Shown here one piece after another: positions 44,498 through 53,159 of a stretch of DNA of 64,000 bases. The stretch is from the NCBI RefSeq assembly GCF_025244925.1, contig NZ_CP104275.1, positions 2,170,001 through 2,234,000 of the forward strand. The letters are read 5' to 3'. The notes beneath the pieces were generated by a model. The model worked only from the letters and a program-made list of their open reading frames with translations, was not told where the DNA came from and searched no databases. The translations under genes and the position numbers were made by a program. Every line of letters starts with the position of its first letter. Position 1 is the stretch's first letter. Source of the DNA: Arthrobacter zhaoxinii. GTDB lineage: Bacteria > Actinomycetota > Actinomycetes > Actinomycetales > Micrococcaceae.

Positions 44498-44581
44498 TTT
44501 TTGGATAAACCCGAAAAGCAGTATTCATATGCCCGTCCGCAGCACCGTTACTGATGCGCACAACCGGGCCGAACACTGGTC

Positions 44582-44785
44582 TTAGACGTCCGCGACCTTG
44601 CGGCCCTTGTATTCAAGGAACAGCGCAGTGCCGGCGGAGTCGGTGACGACCTTAGCCTGGTGCGGCAGGCTATAGGTGACGCGGCCGTTCTCCACGGTCT
44701 TCACCAGGTTGGGCGCGGTCGCCTTCCACTGGGACCGGCGTGCACGTGTATTCGCGCGGGACATTTTCCGCTTCGGAACAGCCAC
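44582..44785 (-). CDS. rpmF: 50S ribosomal protein L32
   Basis: A 67-residue L32 ([20 protein letters not shown], then a C-terminal tail ending GRKVADV). The four Cys of a zinc-ribbon L32 are absent, so it is the zinc-independent form. GTG at 44785 starts 2 nt after the DUF177 stop, as in most bacteria. Confidence 0.97.
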   Translation of the reverse strand: MAVPKRKMSRANTRARRSQWKATAPNLVKTVENGRVTYSLPHQAKVVTDSAGTALFLEYKGRKVADV

Positions 44786-44787
44786 GG

Positions 44788-45390
44788 CTAACTCTCTTCT
44801 CTCTCGTCTGAATCTGTACTTGGTGCCGCAGTATCTTCTGCGGCCGTGCCGGTCAACCCGGCGAGGGCTGCCCAGCGAGGATCCACTACTTCATGGTGGT
44901 GACCCGGATCCTCCTCTAGGCGCGCTCCGCATTCGGAGCAAAGGCCTGGGCAGTCTTCCCGGCACACCGGCTGGAACGGCATGGTAAGAACCACTGCGTC
45001 CCGCAATACCGGTTCAAGATCGATGACATCTCGCTCGATCCGGTGCTGCTCTTCTTCATCTTCTTCTTCGAAGGACTCAGCGTCCTCGTAGTAGAAGAGT
45101 TCCTGCACATCGACTTCTTGGTCATACGCGAGTGGCTTCAGGCACCTGCCGCATTCGCCCTTTACGGGGGCAATTGCTACGCCGGATACCAAAATCCCTT
45201 CGTGCACGGCCTCCAACCTCAGATCGAGCTCGAGGCTGGATCCTTCCGGAACGCCGATAAGCGCAACACCGAAGTCTTTCGGTGCCGGTACATGTTCATG
45301 CAAGGTCCGCATCGTTCCCGGGCTGCGCCCGAGGTCCCTGACGTTGATAGCCAGGGGAGTTTCCGGATTGGACCGCGAAAATTCGCTAAT
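44788..45390 (-). CDS. DUF177 (YceD) family protein with an apparent ATT start
   Basis: A 200-residue YceD-type protein encoded before rpmF, linked in other bacteria to 23S rRNA maturation. Cys pairs CGRC and [13 protein letters not shown] suggest a zinc site; an acidic stretch FEEEDEEEQ lies between. The frame has no ATG/GTG/TTG in the conserved N-terminus. The family segment [11 protein letters not shown] is encoded upstream of the first Met (45312), so translation must start earlier. ATT at 45390, 5 nt after a perfect AGGAG, is the best candidate. A TGA lies further upstream in frame. Coordinates assume the ATT start. Confidence 0.85.
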   Translation of the reverse strand: MSEFSRSNPETPLAINVRDLGRSPGTMRTLHEHVPAPKDFGVALIGVPEGSSLELDLRLEAVHEGILVSGVAIAPVKGECGRCLKPLAYDQEVDVQELFYYEDAESFEEEDEEEQHRIERDVIDLEPVLRDAVVLTMPFQPVCREDCPGLCSECGARLEEDPGHHHEVVDPRWAALAGLTGTAAEDTAAPSTDSDEREES

Positions 45391-45579
45391 GAGAACTCCT
45401 GTAGAACATAGACCGACATATCATCTTAGCCTGACTTGCCGGAATCTCTCAAACTGCGGCTGCACCGCAGCCAGGGAGCCCATGCGGGCACGCGCTCCAC
45501 ATCCCAGTTTACCCGCCGGCGGCCATCCGGCTAATCGGCGTCCCGGAGCCGCTTCCCCGCCGGACGCGGAGCCGTCCCC

Positions 45580-45591
45580 TACTGTTGGAAC
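45580..45591 (+). promoter_or_regulatory. Leaderless promoter -10 of the YdcF-like gene
   Basis: TACTGT (45580-45585) lies exactly 6 nt before the GTG at 45592, with no Shine-Dalgarno, matching the TANNNT-N6-start pattern seen elsewhere in the window. Confidence 0.45.
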
Positions 45592-46173
45592 GTGACAATC
45601 CTCCGCTGGTTCCTGGGGCACCGGCTCCTTCGGCACAGTACGACGGCGGCCGTGTGCCTTTTTGCCGTCTGGCTGCTGGTCGCGTCGATCCTGTTTGTCT
45701 ACCCCTCCGCCAGTGCCGCCGAGCCCGCCCGCGCGGACGCCGTCGTCGTCCTGGCCGGTGCCGGCAACGAACGCCTGCCGGTGGGGCTGGACCTGGTGAA
45801 GCAGGGCTACGCGCCGGTGCTGGCGCTGTCCGCTACGTTCACGCCCGGCAACATCCGCGCCGATGCGGTCTGCACCGGCAACCGCAACCCGCTGATCGTC
45901 TGCTTCAACCCGGAGCCGATGACCACCCGCGGCGAGGCACGGGCCGTCGCCCGCCTGGCGAAGGACCGCGGTTGGACGGACATCATTGTGGTGACGTCCC
46001 GCTACCACGTCACCCGCGCGGAGCTGAACCTCGAACAGTGCAGCTCGGTGAACGTCACCATGGTGGAATCGCAGCCGGACCTGGGGCCGGGAGACTGGCT
46101 GGGACGCTTCGTGGAGGAGACCGGCGGCGTGGCGGCCGGACTAATCCGCCCGGCCTGCGCGAATCCGATCTAG
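45592..46173 (+). CDS. YdcF-like (DUF218) membrane-anchored protein
   Basis: A 193-residue protein. An N-terminal helix (AAVCLFAVWLLVASILFVYP, residues 19-38) anchors a DUF218 domain with ADAVVVLAGAGNERLPVGLDL and DIIVVTSRYHVTRAELN. The family includes SanA/YdcF/ElyC proteins linked to envelope integrity. The exact activity is unknown. GTG at 45592. Its TAG stop shares the 4-bp CTAG with the coaD stop. Confidence 0.85.
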   Translation: MTILRWFLGHRLLRHSTTAAVCLFAVWLLVASILFVYPSASAAEPARADAVVVLAGAGNERLPVGLDLVKQGYAPVLALSATFTPGNIRADAVCTGNRNPLIVCFNPEPMTTRGEARAVARLAKDRGWTDIIVVTSRYHVTRAELNLEQCSSVNVTMVESQPDLGPGDWLGRFVEETGGVAAGLIRPACANPI

Positions 46174-46640
46174 CCTGCCTGCAGCTGCTTCAGGACCGCG
46201 ACGGGCACGTACTCCGAAACATCCCCGCCCAGTGCCGCCACTTCCTTGATCAGGGAGGACGAGAGGTGGGTGTACCTGCTTTCCGCGGCCAGGAAGACGG
46301 TTTCCACGCCGGTGAGCTGCCGGTTCATCACGGCCATCGGCAGTTCGTACTGGTAGTCCTGCACGGACCGCAGCCCCTTCACCACCGCGGACGCACCGTG
46401 GTCCCGGCAGAACTCCGCCAGCAGCCCCTCCCCCATGGGAACCACGGAAACCCCGCGCAGCGAGCCCAGGGTTTCGGCCGCCAGGGCCAGGCGTTCCTCG
46501 GCACTGAAGCGGTACTTCTTGGCGTAGTTGGTGGACACCGCCACGATGACTTCGTCGAAGAGGCTTGCCGCACGGGCAATCACCTCCACGTGGCCGTTGT
46601 GGATGGGGTCAAAGGAGCCGGGGCATACAGCGCGTCGCAT
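46170..46640 (-). CDS. coaD: Phosphopantetheine adenylyltransferase
   Basis: Transfers AMP to 4'-phosphopantetheine, the fourth step of coenzyme A synthesis. A 156-residue nucleotidyltransferase with RRAVCPGSFDPIHNGHVEVI (HxGH-type motif), YAKKYRFSAEERL, VVKGLRSVQDYQYE and TVFLAAESRYTHLSSSLIKE (the ISSS-type motif). ATG at 46640 is 6 nt from TAGATT, i.e. probably leaderless. Divergent from the aminotransferase gene. Confidence 0.97.
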   Translation of the reverse strand: MRRAVCPGSFDPIHNGHVEVIARAASLFDEVIVAVSTNYAKKYRFSAEERLALAAETLGSLRGVSVVPMGEGLLAEFCRDHGASAVVKGLRSVQDYQYELPMAVMNRQLTGVETVFLAAESRYTHLSSSLIKEVAALGGDVSEYVPVAVLKQLQAG

Positions 46641-46680
46641 AGGTCGAATCTACCGGGTGCCGGCGGGTAATACTTGTTGC
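46641..46680. promoter_or_regulatory. Compact divergent leaderless promoter pair (coaD / aminotransferase)
   Basis: Only 40 bp separate the start codons. A minus-strand -10 TAGATT (46652-46647) and a plus-strand TAATAC (46668-46673) lie 6-7 nt before their starts, 15 bp apart, with no Shine-Dalgarno on either side. Same layout as at 9731-9772. Confidence 0.5.
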
Positions 46681-47934
46681 ATGAGTAACAGCACAGCCGC
46701 GTCCCTGCTCCGCGCGCAGACCGGCAACGGACCAGCCGCCGCCCAGCCGTGGCAGCGGACAGCGGCAGGAGCCAACCTGCTCGCAGCGGACGGCAACCTC
46801 GGCGTGACCATATTCGAGGAGATCACCGCGCTGGCCGCACGGCACGGCGCCATTAACCTGGGCCAGGGCTTCCCGGACGAAGACGGCCCGGCCGAAATGC
46901 TCGACGCCGCGCGGGCCGCCATTGCCTCCGGCGCCAACCAGTACGCGCCCGGGCAGGGCCTGCCGGTGCTGCGCTCCGCCGTCGCAGCGCACCAGGAGCG
47001 GTTCTACGGCCTGCAGGTGGACCCGGACACCGAGGTCATTGTCAGCACCGGCGCCACGGAGGCCATTGCCTCGGCCCTGCTGGCCCTGACCGGTCCCGGC
47101 GACGAGGTGCTGACCTTCGAGCCGTTCTACGATTCCTACGGCGCGGTCATCGGGCTCAGCGGCGCCACGCACACCACCGTCGCCCTGGAGGCTCCGCATT
47201 TCCTGCCCGCCGACGGCGCCCTCGAGGCGGCGTTCACCGACCGCACCCGCGTGGTCCTGGTCAACAACCCGCACAACCCCACCGGGGCGGTCCTCCCCCG
47301 CAGCGTGCTGCAGCAGATCGTGGATCTGGCGGAAAAGCACAACGCCGTGATCGTCACCGACGAGGTCTACGAACACCTGACCTTCGGGCCCGTCCACATC
47401 CCGGTAGCGACGCTGCCCGGTGCCGCGGACCGGACCCTGACCATTTCCTCGGCTGGGAAGACCTTCTCCGTCACGGGATGGAAGATCGGCTGGCTCACGG
47501 GCCCGGCGCCGCTGGTGTCCGCGGTCCGTACGGTCAAGACCTTCCTGAGCTACACCTCCGGCACGCCCTTCCAATCCGCCGTCGCCGTCGGCCTCGGACT
47601 GGAGGACGACTACTTCACCGGAGCCGCTGCGGTGCTGCAGGCCAAGCGGGACCTGCTCGGCGCCGGCCTCCGGGCCGCCGGGATGGACGTCCTGCCGTCC
47701 TCCGGAACGTACTTCGTCACCGCCGACACCTCGCCCCTGGGCATCACCGACGCCACGGAGCTGGCCCGCCGGCTGCCGGAACTGATCGGGGTAGCGGCCA
47801 TTCCGGTCGCCGTGTTCTGCCACGCCGAAGGAGCCCGGCGGACCCGGTCCCTGCTCCGGTTCGCGTTCTGCAAGAAGACCGAGGTCCTGGACTCGGCCTC
47901 CGAGCGCCTCGCCCGGCTGGGCGGTGTGCTGTGA
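46681..47934 (+). CDS. PLP-dependent aminotransferase, DapC-like
   Basis: A 417-residue fold-type I aminotransferase. The PLP Lys lies in ISSAGKTFSVTGWKIGW and substrate-pocket motifs include INLGQGFPDEDGP, NPHNPTGAV and TDEVYEHLTF. It resembles mycobacterial DapC (N-succinyldiaminopimelate aminotransferase), so lysine/diaminopimelate synthesis is likely. A methionine or kynurenine aminotransferase role is the alternative. Translation starts at ATG 46681 and its stop overlaps the next gene (GTGA). Confidence 0.85.
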   Translation: MSNSTAASLLRAQTGNGPAAAQPWQRTAAGANLLAADGNLGVTIFEEITALAARHGAINLGQGFPDEDGPAEMLDAARAAIASGANQYAPGQGLPVLRSAVAAHQERFYGLQVDPDTEVIVSTGATEAIASALLALTGPGDEVLTFEPFYDSYGAVIGLSGATHTTVALEAPHFLPADGALEAAFTDRTRVVLVNNPHNPTGAVLPRSVLQQIVDLAEKHNAVIVTDEVYEHLTFGPVHIPVATLPGAADRTLTISSAGKTFSVTGWKIGWLTGPAPLVSAVRTVKTFLSYTSGTPFQSAVAVGLGLEDDYFTGAAAVLQAKRDLLGAGLRAAGMDVLPSSGTYFVTADTSPLGITDATELARRLPELIGVAAIPVAVFCHAEGARRTRSLLRFAFCKKTEVLDSASERLARLGGVL

Positions 47935-48707
47935 ATGCGTCCCGGCTGCTGCGGGGCATCGGCGCCCACGCCACCATCAGCGAGGACGGTTTTACCCCCG
48001 GCGCCTATGTGCTGAGCATCGGCGGCGCGGAGCAGTCCCACGTGGATATGGCCCGCCCGCAGGAAATCTCCTACGAGTATCTGCGCCGGATCGGCAACGT
48101 CCTGGATCTGGCCGCACCGGCCGGGCAGCCGCTGCGCGCCCTGCACCTGGGCGCCGGAGCGCTGACCCTCACCCGCTACCTGCAGGCCACCCGCCCGGGG
48201 TCCGAGCAGGTGGCGGTGGAGCTGGAACGCGAGCTGCTGGACTTTGTCCTGGCGCATCTTCCACTGCCGGAGGGGACATCCTTGGAGACGGTGATCGGCG
48301 ATGCCCGCGAATCGCTGGACCGTTTTGCCGGGCAGTCCTTCGACGCTATCGTGCTGGACATTTTTGCCGGCCCCGATGCACCCGCGCACCTGGCGACGTC
48401 GGACTTCTACGCCGAGCTGGCGGCGCTGCTCTCCCCCGCCGGCGTACTGCTGGTCAACGTCGGCGACGATCCGCCGCTGGCCTTCGCGCGCCGGCAGGTG
48501 CGGGAAGTGCAGGCGGCGCTCGGGACGGACGGAGGGGTGGCGGCGCTGGCGCAGCGCGACATGTTCACCGGCCGGTACCCCGGCAACATTGTGCTCGCGG
48601 CAACGCCGTTCCCCTGGCCCGCCGAGTGGACGCAGCAGCTCCTGGCTGCCGGTCCGCATCCGGCGGCGGTGCTGACGGGTGAGGACCTGGACGTGTTTGC
48701 CGGCTAG
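47931..48707 (+). CDS. Spermidine-synthase-like methyltransferase-fold protein
   Basis: A 258-residue protein of the spermidine synthase (SpeE-like) family. The fold's nucleotide loop reads LRALHLGAGALTLTRYL, then AVELERELLDF, VIGDARESLDRF and AIVLDIFAGPDAP. Polyamine synthesis is not assured because family members act on other substrates. GTG start at 47931 overlaps the aminotransferase stop. Its stop shares CTAG with rsmD. Confidence 0.83.
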   Translation: MNASRLLRGIGAHATISEDGFTPGAYVLSIGGAEQSHVDMARPQEISYEYLRRIGNVLDLAAPAGQPLRALHLGAGALTLTRYLQATRPGSEQVAVELERELLDFVLAHLPLPEGTSLETVIGDARESLDRFAGQSFDAIVLDIFAGPDAPAHLATSDFYAELAALLSPAGVLLVNVGDDPPLAFARRQVREVQAALGTDGGVAALAQRDMFTGRYPGNIVLAATPFPWPAEWTQQLLAAGPHPAAVLTGEDLDVFAG

Positions 48708-49318
48708 GCCTGCGCGGCTTCCGCTTCGTCCTCGCCGGACTCTGCGTCATCGTCGGACGGCTCGGCAAACCACAGTGTGGTCTCGCCGTATTTACGTTCG
48801 CTGAAGCGCTCCATGCCCTCGGGCCAGACCGGCTCGGGGGAACGCGTGGAGCGTTCCAGTACCACCACGGCGTTGACGGCAAGATGTCCCGCCAGCGGCG
48901 TGAGCACCGTGGCCAGTTCGGCTTCGGTGAAGGCGTAGGGCGGGTCAATGAAGACCACGTCCCAGCGCACATCCGCGGGGACGCGCAGCAGGAAGGTTTC
49001 GGCCTTGGCCCGGTGCACGTTCACGCAGGTCCGGGCCAGGATCTTGTTGACGAGCTCGGCGTTCTGCCGGCAGGTGGCGGCGGGCTTGTCGGCGAGTTCC
49101 ACCAGGTCGACGGCGGTCGCTCCGCGGCTGGCGCTCTCCACTCCCAGCGCCCCGGACCCGGCGAACAGGTCCAGCACGCGGGCTTCCTGCAGGATGCCGT
49201 AGGACTCCAGGCGGGAGAAGAGGGCTTCCTTCACCCGGTCCGTGGTGGGGCGGGTTCCGTCCCCGGGAACGCTGAACAAGGTGGTTCCGCCGGCAGCCCC
49301 GGCAATAATGCGGCTCAT
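48704..49318 (-). CDS. rsmD: 16S rRNA (guanine(966)-N(2))-methyltransferase RsmD
   Basis: Methylates G966 of 16S rRNA. A 204-residue SAM-dependent enzyme: MSRIIAGAAGGTTL, RPTTDRVKEALFSRLES, VLDLFAGSGALGVE (motif I), and the catalytic DPPY in VVFIDPPYAF. A Glu/Asp-rich C-terminal tail is present. ATG 49318. Neighbouring recG and coaD is the common actinobacterial arrangement. Confidence 0.95.
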   Translation of the reverse strand: MSRIIAGAAGGTTLFSVPGDGTRPTTDRVKEALFSRLESYGILQEARVLDLFAGSGALGVESASRGATAVDLVELADKPAATCRQNAELVNKILARTCVNVHRAKAETFLLRVPADVRWDVVFIDPPYAFTEAELATVLTPLAGHLAVNAVVVLERSTRSPEPVWPEGMERFSERKYGETTLWFAEPSDDDAESGEDEAEAAQA

Positions 49319-49376
49319 GCCTTCACTTTATCCGCTGCCCGGAGCGGGACCGGCCCGGGAGACGGGCTGAGTGCGG

Positions 49377-51602
49377 CTAGCCGCGTTCCAGGAACGCTTC
49401 AGCTTCCGGGTTCAGGGACGCCTCGATCGCTTCGTCCAGGGCCGGGTACTCGCGCAGGTCCGGGTCCTCGGCCACCAGGGCGACGGCGTCGGCGCGGGCC
49501 TTTTCGATGAGCTTCTCATCCTGGACCGCGCGCAGCAGCTTCAGGGTGGACCGGCCGCCGGACTGGCTGGCGCCGAGGATATCCCCCTCGCGGCGCAGCT
49601 CGAGGTCCTTGCGGGACAGCTCGAAGCCGTCGGTGGTGGCGGCCACGGCCTCCAGCCGCTCACGGCTCGGGTGCCCCGGTTCCAGCTGCGTGACGAGCAG
49701 GCAGGTGCCGGGCAGCCCGCCGCGGCCCACCCGGCCGCGCAGCTGGTGCAGCTGGGAGATGCCGAACCGGTCCGCGTCCATAATCACCATGAGCGAGGCG
49801 TTGGGCACGTCCACACCCACCTCGATGACGGTGGTGGAGACCAGCACGTCAATGTCGCCGCGGTTGAAGGCGGCCATGGTCTCGTGCTTTTCCGTCGGGT
49901 CCAGCCGTCCGTGCAGGGGCGCGATGATCTTGTCGGCGAGCGCCGGGACGGTGGTGAGGTACTCGGTCAGTTCCGTGACGGACGTCAGCTCCTGCCGCTG
50001 GGCGCGTTCCTGTCCCGCGGCGGCTTCCTTCGGGTCGAACAGGGCCAGGTCGCTGCCGGGCTCTTCTTCCTTGGCACCGATCTTGGGGCAGACCACGTAG
50101 ACCTGCCGGCCTGCGTCGATCTCCTCCCGGGCGCGGGCCCAGATCCGCTGCTCCCACTGGGGCTTCTCGGCCAGCGGCGAGACGTAGGTGGAGATGGGGG
50201 CGCGTCCGGCGGGCAGCTCGGTGAGGGTGGAGACCTCCAGGTCACCGAAGACGGTCATCGCGACGGTGCGGGGAATGGGGGTGGCCGTCATGACCAGCAG
50301 GTGCGGGGTGCTGTGCCCCTTGGTACGCAGCACATCGCGCTGCTCGACGCCGAACCGGTGCTGTTCATCCACCACCACCAGGCCGAGGTCGGCAAAGGAG
50401 ACGTGCTCCGACAGTAGGGCGTGGGTGCCGATGATGATGCCGGCGGCACCGCTGGCGGCGTCCAGCATCGCGGTGCGGCGCCCGGCGGTGTTCATCGACC
50501 CGGTCAGCAGCACCACCTTGGTGCCGTCCGGGTCCCCGTCCAGCTGCCCGCCGCGGCCCAGCGGGCCGAGCATCGCGCTGATGGACTCGTAGTGCTGGGA
50601 GGCCAGGACTTCGGTGGGTGCCAGCAGGGCGGCCTGTCCCCCAGCGTCGATGACCTGCAGCATGGCGCGCAGCGCCACCAGCGTCTTGCCGGAGCCCACC
50701 TCGCCCTGCAGGAGGCGGTTCATCGGATGGTCGCCGGCGAGCTCGGCGGACAGGTCCCGCCCGATCTCGGCCTGCCCGTTGGTCAGGGTGAAGGGAAGGG
50801 AAGCGTCGAAGCGGTCCAGCAGCCCGCCCGGGACGGCCGGGCGCGCGGTGGCTTCCTCCTCGGCGGTGAGGGCACGACGTCGCGCCAGTGCGGTCTGCAG
50901 GACCAGGGCCTCCTGGTACCGGAACCGGTGCCGGGCGGCGTAGGCCTCCTCCATAGTGTTCGGCCGGTGGATCTTGTTGTAGGCATCCGTGATGTCGGGA
51001 AGACGGTCGCGCTGCCGGATTGCCGCCGGGATCGGATCGCGCAGCCGGGCGGCTTCCATGTTGTCCAGCAGCATCGACACGGACTTCGCGATGGTCGGGC
51101 TGGCCACCCTGGCCGAGGCCCGGTAAACGGGGATGGGCCGTTTGGCCTCCTCCTCGTCCACCGAGTCTTCATCCAGGAGAACATAGCTGGGATTGGTCAG
51201 CTGCAGCTGGCCCCGGTAGGCGCCCACCTTGCCGGAGAACATGGCCCGGGTGCCGACGGTGAGTTCCTTGGAAGCATTGAATCCGTTGAAGAACGTCAGG
51301 TGCAGCTGCCCGAGGCTGCCGTCGGTGTCGTCGGTGACAACCACCTCGACGATCGTCCCCTTGCGGGCCCGCATCTGCCGGCGGTTGTTGCTCTGCACCC
51401 GGGCTATCAGGGTGACGTCTTCGTCGAACGGTATTTCGGCGATGGGTGTGAGCTCGCCGCGCTCCAGGTACCGGCGCGGGAAATGGTGGAGCAGATCGCC
51501 AACGGTCTTCAGGCCAAGCTGCTTCTCCATGGCATTGGCCGTAACCTTGCCGATCCGGCGGTCCAGCGGAAAGTCGAGTTCCCTGGGGAGCCTAGAGTCC
51601 AT
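49377..51602 (-). CDS. recG: ATP-dependent DNA helicase RecG
   Basis: Remodels stalled forks and migrates branches. Wedge/OB domain (about 60-160), helicase motifs GEVGSGKTLVALRAM (Walker A), VVDEQHRFGVEQ (DExx box), and motif VI in QLRGRVGRGGLPG. About 741-747 residues. ATG at 51602 or 51620; both overlap the upstream DAK gene's end. Part of a DAK-recG-rsmD minus-strand series. Confidence 0.95.
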   Translation of the reverse strand: MDSRLPRELDFPLDRRIGKVTANAMEKQLGLKTVGDLLHHFPRRYLERGELTPIAEIPFDEDVTLIARVQSNNRRQMRARKGTIVEVVVTDDTDGSLGQLHLTFFNGFNASKELTVGTRAMFSGKVGAYRGQLQLTNPSYVLLDEDSVDEEEAKRPIPVYRASARVASPTIAKSVSMLLDNMEAARLRDPIPAAIRQRDRLPDITDAYNKIHRPNTMEEAYAARHRFRYQEALVLQTALARRRALTAEEEATARPAVPGGLLDRFDASLPFTLTNGQAEIGRDLSAELAGDHPMNRLLQGEVGSGKTLVALRAMLQVIDAGGQAALLAPTEVLASQHYESISAMLGPLGRGGQLDGDPDGTKVVLLTGSMNTAGRRTAMLDAASGAAGIIIGTHALLSEHVSFADLGLVVVDEQHRFGVEQRDVLRTKGHSTPHLLVMTATPIPRTVAMTVFGDLEVSTLTELPAGRAPISTYVSPLAEKPQWEQRIWARAREEIDAGRQVYVVCPKIGAKEEEPGSDLALFDPKEAAAGQERAQRQELTSVTELTEYLTTVPALADKIIAPLHGRLDPTEKHETMAAFNRGDIDVLVSTTVIEVGVDVPNASLMVIMDADRFGISQLHQLRGRVGRGGLPGTCLLVTQLEPGHPSRERLEAVAATTDGFELSRKDLELRREGDILGASQSGGRSTLKLLRAVQDEKLIEKARADAVALVAEDPDLREYPALDEAIEASLNPEAEAFLERG

Positions 51603-52584
51603 GGGCCTCGGGGATTTCATTGGTCTCGTGGCCGTCCGCGGACAACTCCGTAATCGTGAGGTTCACGGGATCCCCCAGGCTGCGCAGCAGATCAATGGCG
51701 GCGCCGGCGTCGGGCGTGTGGACGTGGATCCGCCAGCGGTAGCCGTCCCCCACCGGGCTGACGGCGCTCATGATGACCGAGTCGCCCAGCTCGTCCAGCT
51801 GCAGCCGCAGGGTAGCGGCATCCAGCGGGCTCAGGGTGATGGTGCACATGACTTCCACGCCTTCCATGCGGGGCATGTGGGCGTGGATGTGCGGGTCCTG
51901 GACGTCGTAGCCGTGCAGTCCGTCCAGCAGCTCTTCCTGCAGCTCCTCGCCCAGGGCGGCGGCGCGCAGGGCGTCCAGCACCAGCAGGAAGCCGACACCG
52001 CCGGCGTCGACCACGCGGGCACGGGTGAGCGCATCGAGCTGGCTCTCGGTATGGATGACGGCGGCCAGGGCCGCGTCCATGATGGCGTGCAGGGTCAAAG
52101 CGAGCCCGGCATTGCTGTCGTCGCCGGTGACGGCTGCTTCGCTGTCCGAGGCGGCGTGGGCGGCAGCTTCCAGGACGGAGAGCATGGTGCCGGGCACCGG
52201 ATCGCTGAGTACGGACCAGGAGCGCAGCTGTGCACGCTGCAGGGCGGTGGCGAGGAGGGGTGCGGAGAGCCGGGTTGCCCCGGCCAGGGGTTCGGCCATG
52301 GAGGTCAGGAACACGGAGAACAGCGTTCCGGAGTTGCCGCGTGCAGATTCCATGGCGGCCCGGCCAGCAGTTTCCAGCAGGGCACCGATGTCGGCAGTGT
52401 CTTTCGCTGCGGCGGCCTTGGATGCCGCACGGAGCGTCAGGTACAGGTTGGTGCCGGTGTCGCCGTCGGCCACGGGGAAGATATTGATGGCATTGAGGCG
52501 GTCGCTGTGGTTGCCCAGGGAGACCTCTGCGTTGCTCAACCATCGCTTCAGCGCTTGCGCGTTGGCGGTGATTTTAGTCTGCAA
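51592..52584 (-). CDS. DAK-domain protein (FakA / YloV-like)
   Basis: A 330-residue protein with a DhaL/DAK-phosphatase-like ATP-binding N-terminus (NAINIFPVADGDTGTNLYLT, AAMESARGNSGTLFS) and a DAK C-terminal region (VVDAGGVGFLLVLDAL). FakA in firmicutes phosphorylates fatty acids with FakB; a FakB gene is not in this window. It is shorter than full FakA (about 550 residues), so the middle/C-terminal part is reduced. The start is TTG at 52584, with a weak GGGAT upstream. Confidence 0.85.
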   Translation of the reverse strand: MQTKITANAQALKRWLSNAEVSLGNHSDRLNAINIFPVADGDTGTNLYLTLRAASKAAAAKDTADIGALLETAGRAAMESARGNSGTLFSVFLTSMAEPLAGATRLSAPLLATALQRAQLRSWSVLSDPVPGTMLSVLEAAAHAASDSEAAVTGDDSNAGLALTLHAIMDAALAAVIHTESQLDALTRARVVDAGGVGFLLVLDALRAAALGEELQEELLDGLHGYDVQDPHIHAHMPRMEGVEVMCTITLSPLDAATLRLQLDELGDSVIMSAVSPVGDGYRWRIHVHTPDAGAAIDLLRSLGDPVNLTITELSADGHETNEIPEAHGL

Positions 52585-52773
52585 AGTAATCCCGATTCCT
52601 GCTTGCGTAGGTGTCTTTGGTGCTGCTGGTGCCGCTCATTAGCGCCCGTCCCGTCCGGTCTTCGCCGTCATTGCCGCTAACCGTCTATGTCATTAGGAAG
52701 CCTACCGCAGGGCACTGACAGAAGCGGATAACGATTTGCCGCCGGTTGGTGCTGCGGCTGGTAGGAACTCAAG

Positions 52774-53070
52774 ATGTGGAATGGTTGGTCCATGCCCTCT
52801 TCGCATTATCCGGACATCGCCGCTGCCCGGCACCTGAAAACAGCGCCAGGTCCAACGTCGACTCCCGTGGCGACGGGCGATAGCCCTGCTTCGGGCAACC
52901 CGGTGAAACCTGCGCCCCGGGAGGACCCTGCGCGCCGCGGGAACCCGGTGCGGGCCACGGCCGAACGCAGCACGGAATACCGCCGGCAGCGGCTGATCGC
53001 CCTCTCCTTGGCAGTCCTTACGTTCCTGGCTGTCCCCACTCTGGTGATACTGCTGGTCCTGTTCGGCTAA
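52774..53070 (+). CDS. Small single-pass membrane protein, unknown
   Basis: A 98-residue protein with a polar, Pro/Ala-rich N-terminal region (about 1-70) and one C-terminal transmembrane helix (RLIALSLAVLTFLAVPTLVILL). Tail-anchored topology is possible. Function unknown. ATG at 52774 has AGGA 7 nt upstream (52763-52766), which supports the start; ATG at 52792 is possible. It is divergent from the DAK gene. Confidence 0.6.
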   Translation: MWNGWSMPSSHYPDIAAARHLKTAPGPTSTPVATGDSPASGNPVKPAPREDPARRGNPVRATAERSTEYRRQRLIALSLAVLTFLAVPTLVILLVLFG

Positions 53071-53159
53071 GGACAATGCCGCTGGTTAACCGAGGAATTT
53101 GGCCTCTTGGCATAAGCTAAGGGGATTCACAAGCTTTAGGTCGTCACCGGGGGTTTCTT

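Noticed and set aside
47478..47930. N-terminal extension of the spermidine-synthase-like frame
   Set aside because: It lies entirely inside the aminotransferase gene. GTG 47931 overlapping that gene's stop is the natural start.
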